9,244 bases of DNA from Azoarcus sp. (GTDB taxonomy: Bacteria > Pseudomonadota > Gammaproteobacteria > Burkholderiales > Rhodocyclaceae): NCBI GenBank assembly GCA_031258035.1, contig JAIRNL010000040.1, positions 1 to 9,244 on the forward strand, given 5' to 3'. Positions 6,594 to 9,244 of this stretch are shown piece after piece; the first letter of the stretch is position 1; each line of letters starts with the position of its first letter. The position numbers were made by a program, and so were the translations under genes. The notes beneath the pieces were generated by a model. The model saw only the letters and a program-made list of their open reading frames with translations. It was not told where the DNA came from and made no database searches.

Positions 6594-7424
6594 ATGTGGC
6601 CGATTCTACTTCATCTCCTGCCTGCCGCACTTTATGCGAGTGTCGGACTCTATTGCTGGCGCGTCCGACTCGCCGGGCCGGCCCCGGGCGCGCAGCCTCC
6701 CGGCCTGATGCGCTTCGAGCGCGCGCTGCTCGTTTTCGCCCTGTGCGCGCACGGCGCCGCCCTGCACACGGCGATCTTCCCCGGCGGCGAAATGCGCTTC
6801 GGTTTCAGCGTCGCGCTTTCGCTCACGGTATGGCTGGCGATCTGCTTCTACTGGGTGGAAACGCTCTACACCCGACTCGACGGCCTGCGCGCCATCGTGC
6901 TGCCGGTGGGCGCGCTGGCGAGCCTGTCGCCGGCGTTCTTCCCTGGCAACCACGTGCTTTCCAACGACAACATCGCCTCGCCGTTTTTCCGCGTCCATTT
7001 CGTCATCGCCATGCTCGCATACAGCCTATTCACGCTCGCCGCCCTGCACGCGATGTTGATGGCGATGGCGACCCGGCAACTGCATCACGCCCGCTTTTCC
7101 AGGGCGCTGGCAAACCTGCCGCCGCTGCTGACCATGGAGGCGCTGCTTTTCCGCCTGATCGGCATCGCTTTCGTGATGCTCACGCTGACCCTGGTCACGG
7201 GAGCCATATTCACGGAAAACCTGTTCGGCACGATATTCCGTTTCGATCATAAAACGGTATTCACCACGATTTCGTGGCTATTGTTCAGCGTCCTCCTGGC
7301 TGGCCGGCACTTTCGCGGCTGGCGCGGCCGCGTCGCCCTGCGATGGACGCTGGCAGGATTCATCACCCTGATGCTGGCTTACATCGGCAGCCACTTCGTG
7401 ATAGAAGTCCTGCTGCATAGATAG
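6594..7424 (+). CDS. ypjD: YpjD/CcsA-type cytochrome c assembly family inner membrane protein
   Basis: A 276-residue multipass membrane protein with about eight hydrophobic segments, near residues 1-22, 42-62, 70-90, 98-117, 133-158, 184-207, 221-237 and 249-273. It fits the CcmC/CcsA/YpjD family: RVHFVIAMLAYSLFTLAALHA (about 133-153, read in two parts around H135) and FDHKTVFTTISWLLFSVLLAGR (around H219), ending in GWRGR (242-246) and LAYIGSHFV (261-269). Histidines H53, H58, H135, H219 and H267 are possible haem ligands. The tryptophan-rich WWD motif of true haem-handling CcsA/CcmC is not visible, which matches YpjD more than a cytochrome c synthase. The specific role of YpjD is unknown, so haem handling is inference. 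Divergence from ffh supports the YpjD assignment, since the same pair occurs in E. coli. The ATG at 6594 has only a distant AGGG, a weak ribosome binding site. Confidence 0.88.
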   Translation: MWPILLHLLPAALYASVGLYCWRVRLAGPAPGAQPPGLMRFERALLVFALCAHGAALHTAIFPGGEMRFGFSVALSLTVWLAICFYWVETLYTRLDGLRAIVLPVGALASLSPAFFPGNHVLSNDNIASPFFRVHFVIAMLAYSLFTLAALHAMLMAMATRQLHHARFSRALANLPPLLTMEALLFRLIGIAFVMLTLTLVTGAIFTENLFGTIFRFDHKTVFTTISWLLFSVLLAGRHFRGWRGRVALRWTLAGFITLMLAYIGSHFVIEVLLHR

Positions 7425-7528
7425 GGCTTGGCGTAAGTTTGACGGCGGCGTCCGATACGTTACACCCCCCTGACGATCCGCCGCCCGCAGATAAAACCAG
7501 ACCATCTCATTCAATTAACCGACGGAAA
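7425..7528 (+). promoter_or_regulatory. ypjD-pilB intergenic region, possible pilB leader
   Basis: 104 bp without a supported gene. TTGACG (7439-7444) matches the sigma70 -35 consensus at 5 of 6, but the best -10 at suitable spacing (TACACC, 7461-7466) is only 3 of 6. A 7-bp inverted repeat, GGCGGCG (7444-7450) and CGCCGCC (7479-7485), could pair over a 28-nt loop. There is no T-tract, so it is not an intrinsic terminator. The last 40 bp are more AT-rich (ATAAAA, TCAATTAA). A promoter here is plausible but not demonstrated; pilB may also be read from ypjD. Confidence 0.3.
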
Positions 7529-9241
7529 ATGGCAGCCAATCCACAGACCGCGTTGAGCGGGCTTGCCCGCGCCCTCATCCAGAAAGAGCGCCTGTCCGAA
7601 GCGGACGCCATCGCCTGCACCACGGGCGACGCCACAACGAACGCCTTCCTGCACGAAGTGACGCAGCGCAAGCTGCTGTCCGCGCGCGCCATCGCCCAGT
7701 TCGCCTCCGAAACCTTTGGCTATCCCCTGTTCGACATCGCCGCCGTCTCCCAGGAATATCTGCCCCAAAGCGTCATCGACGCCAACCTGGCGCGCAAGCA
7801 TCAAGTCGTCGCGCTCGCGCAGCGCAGCAACCCCAATCGCCTGACCCTGGCCGTCGCCGATCCCTCGAACATGCGGGTATTCGACGAAATCCGCTTCCAG
7901 ACCGGCATGCAGCTCGAACTCGTCATTGCCGAAGTCGACAAACTTGCCAAGCTTGCCGAACAACTCGGCACCTCCACCAAGGAGTCGCTGGAAAAACTCA
8001 GCATGGATGGAGAGCTTGGCGCGCTGGACGTCGCGCTCGAAGACGACACCGAAGAAGCGGGCAGCTCCGACATCGACGACGCCCCGATCGTCAAATTCAT
8101 CCAGAAAATGCTGATCGACGCCATCAACGACGGCGCATCCGACATCCACTTCGAGCCTTACGAAAAGTTCTACCGCATCCGCATCCGCACCGACGGCATA
8201 CTGCACGAAGTCGCCCAGCCCCCCCTGGCCCTGAAAGAAAAAATCGCCGCCCGCATCAAAGTCATCTCGCGCCTGGACATCTCCGAAAAACGGGTTCCGC
8301 AGGACGGCCGGACGAAACTCGTTCTCTCCAAGAGCAAATCCATCGACTTCCGGGTATCCACGCTGCCGACGCTCCATGGCGAGAAAATCGTCATGCGCAT
8401 CCTGGACTCAAGCTCCGCCATGCTCGGCGTCGACGCGCTCGGCTACGAGCCGGAGCAAAAACAAGCCCTGCTCGAAGCGGTCTCCCGTCCCTACGGCATG
8501 ATTCTCGTCACCGGCCCGACGGGCTCGGGCAAGACAGTATCGCTCTATACCTGCCTCAATATCCTCAACAAGGCCGGCGTCAACATCTCGACCGCCGAAG
8601 ACCCGGCGGAAATCAACCTCGCCGGCATCAACCAGGTCAACGTCAACGAAAAAGCCGGCCTGACCTTCGCCTCGGCACTGCGCTCCTTCCTGCGCCAAGA
8701 TCCGGACGTCATCATGGTCGGCGAAATCCGCGACCTCGAAACCGCCGAAATCTCCATCAAGGCCGCCCAGACCGGCCACCTCGTGCTATCGACCCTGCAC
8801 ACGAACGACGCGCCGACCACCCTCGAACGTCTCAAGAACATGGGCGTGGCCCCGTTCAACATTGCCTCGTCGGTGATCATGATCACGGCGCAACGCCTGG
8901 CGCGCCGGCTATGCTCATGCAAAAAACCCATCAACATCCCGATCGAATCCCTGCTCCAGGCGGGTTTTCGCGGCGACGAACTCGATGGCGGCTGGCAACT
9001 TTACGGCCCGGGAGGTTGCGACCGCTGCAAGGGAAGCGGCTACAAGGGACGCGTCGGCATCTACCAAGTCATGCCGATCAGCGAGGAAATCGCCCGCATC
9101 ATCATGACGGGCGGCAACTCGATGGACATCGCGGCCCAGGCCGAGGCGGAAGGCATCAGCGACCTGCGCCACTCCGGCCTGCTCAAAGTGCGCCAGGGCG
9201 TCACTTCCCTCGAAGAAGTCCTGGCCGCGACCAATGAATGA
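7529..9241 (+). CDS. pilB: Type IV-A pilus assembly ATPase PilB
   Basis: Hexameric cytoplasmic ATPase that powers pilus extension at the inner membrane platform. It is 570 residues from the ATG at 7529, the usual length. Seen in order: an N-terminal MshEN/GspE-N-like domain (about 10-150), an acidic linker (168-184), then the secretion ATPase core. The core has an N2 segment with ASDIHFEP (203-210), Walker A GPTGSGKT (329-336), Asp box TAEDPAEINL (355-364), Walker B region DPDVIMVGEIRD (391-402) and His box QTGHLVLSTLHTND (414-427). A zinc site has C462, C464, C497 and C500; the first pair is CxC rather than the CxxC I would expect. The frame extends upstream to a TTG at 7439, adding 30 proline-rich residues. 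I reject that because the ATG start gives the normal family N-terminus. GGA 2 nt before the ATG is a poor ribosome site. The stop overlaps the next start by 4 bp. Confidence 0.97.
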   Translation: MAANPQTALSGLARALIQKERLSEADAIACTTGDATTNAFLHEVTQRKLLSARAIAQFASETFGYPLFDIAAVSQEYLPQSVIDANLARKHQVVALAQRSNPNRLTLAVADPSNMRVFDEIRFQTGMQLELVIAEVDKLAKLAEQLGTSTKESLEKLSMDGELGALDVALEDDTEEAGSSDIDDAPIVKFIQKMLIDAINDGASDIHFEPYEKFYRIRIRTDGILHEVAQPPLALKEKIAARIKVISRLDISEKRVPQDGRTKLVLSKSKSIDFRVSTLPTLHGEKIVMRILDSSSAMLGVDALGYEPEQKQALLEAVSRPYGMILVTGPTGSGKTVSLYTCLNILNKAGVNISTAEDPAEINLAGINQVNVNEKAGLTFASALRSFLRQDPDVIMVGEIRDLETAEISIKAAQTGHLVLSTLHTNDAPTTLERLKNMGVAPFNIASSVIMITAQRLARRLCSCKKPINIPIESLLQAGFRGDELDGGWQLYGPGGCDRCKGSGYKGRVGIYQVMPISEEIARIIMTGGNSMDIAAQAEAEGISDLRHSGLLKVRQGVTSLEEVLAATNE

Positions 9242-9244
9242 AAG
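9238..9244 (+). CDS. Start of a further gene, truncated by the window (possibly pilC)
   Basis: ATGAAAG begins inside the pilB stop codon (ATGA overlap), the same close coupling as rfaE2-recQ. Only two codons (Met-Lys) are visible, so the protein cannot be identified. In many betaproteobacteria and pseudomonads pilB is followed by pilC, the inner membrane platform protein, and that is the natural guess from context alone. Confidence 0.35.

Noticed and set aside
7428..7443. TTGG...TTGA resembling a sigma54 -24/-12 promoter upstream of pilB
   Set aside because: The spacing between the GG and the GA element is one base short and the invariant GC of the -12 element is GA, so it does not meet the sigma54 consensus.
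7439..7528. N-terminal 30-codon extension of pilB from a TTG at 7439
   Set aside because: The extension is proline-rich and unlike PilB. The ATG at 7529 gives the expected 570-residue protein.
1..9244. Search by eye for mobile elements, CRISPR arrays, tRNA or rRNA genes, toxin-antitoxin pairs and defence genes
   Set aside because: None was seen. All supported open frames are the eight genes listed plus one edge fragment, and no gene-free stretch exceeds 104 bp.

Overview
This 9.2 kb window looks like a chromosomal core region of a Gram-negative proteobacterium, most likely a betaproteobacterium. Reasons: moderately high G+C (about 60-65% in the core genes by hand count over 901-1020), an LPS heptose adenylyltransferase as a stand-alone gene (the split RfaE1/RfaE2 arrangement rather than the fused HldE of enterics), ffh next to a divergent ypjD/ccsA-type gene, and a type IVa pilus ATPase PilB that appears to be followed by a further pil gene. 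I see no transposase, integrase, phage gene, CRISPR array, tRNA or rRNA.

Layout. (1) Positions 48-2389, plus strand: rfaE2 (LPS heptose activation) and recQ (DNA repair helicase), joined by a 4-bp ATGA overlap. (2) Positions 2401-6525, minus strand, read right to left: ffh (SRP GTPase), an EI24/CysZ-like multipass membrane protein, gloA (glyoxalase I), and an exported tetratricopeptide-repeat protein. The first three are packed with 10-11 bp gaps, and both junctions reuse the TGA stop as part of the next Shine-Dalgarno (TGAGG). The TPR gene follows after 48 bp with its own strong ribosome binding site. recQ and the TPR gene converge with 11 bp between stop codons. (3) Positions 6526-6593: a 68-bp divergent region between ffh and ypjD that holds a GC hairpin. 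(4) Positions 6594-9244, plus strand: ypjD/ccsA-like membrane protein, a 104-bp gap, pilB, and the first bases of another gene overlapping the pilB stop by 4 bp.

How the genes relate. Most are housekeeping genes linked by position rather than by one pathway. A loose theme is the cell envelope: LPS inner-core precursor (rfaE2), membrane-protein targeting (ffh), two integral membrane proteins (EI24, YpjD), an exported TPR protein and the pilus extension motor (pilB). recQ and gloA are passengers in these operons. The least ordinary gene is the TPR protein. It is a signal-peptide-bearing array of about nine kinesin-light-chain-like repeats, partly at visibly lower G+C than its neighbours. I found nothing that amounts to a previously undescribed system; the findings are mostly fine-structure observations of modest interest.
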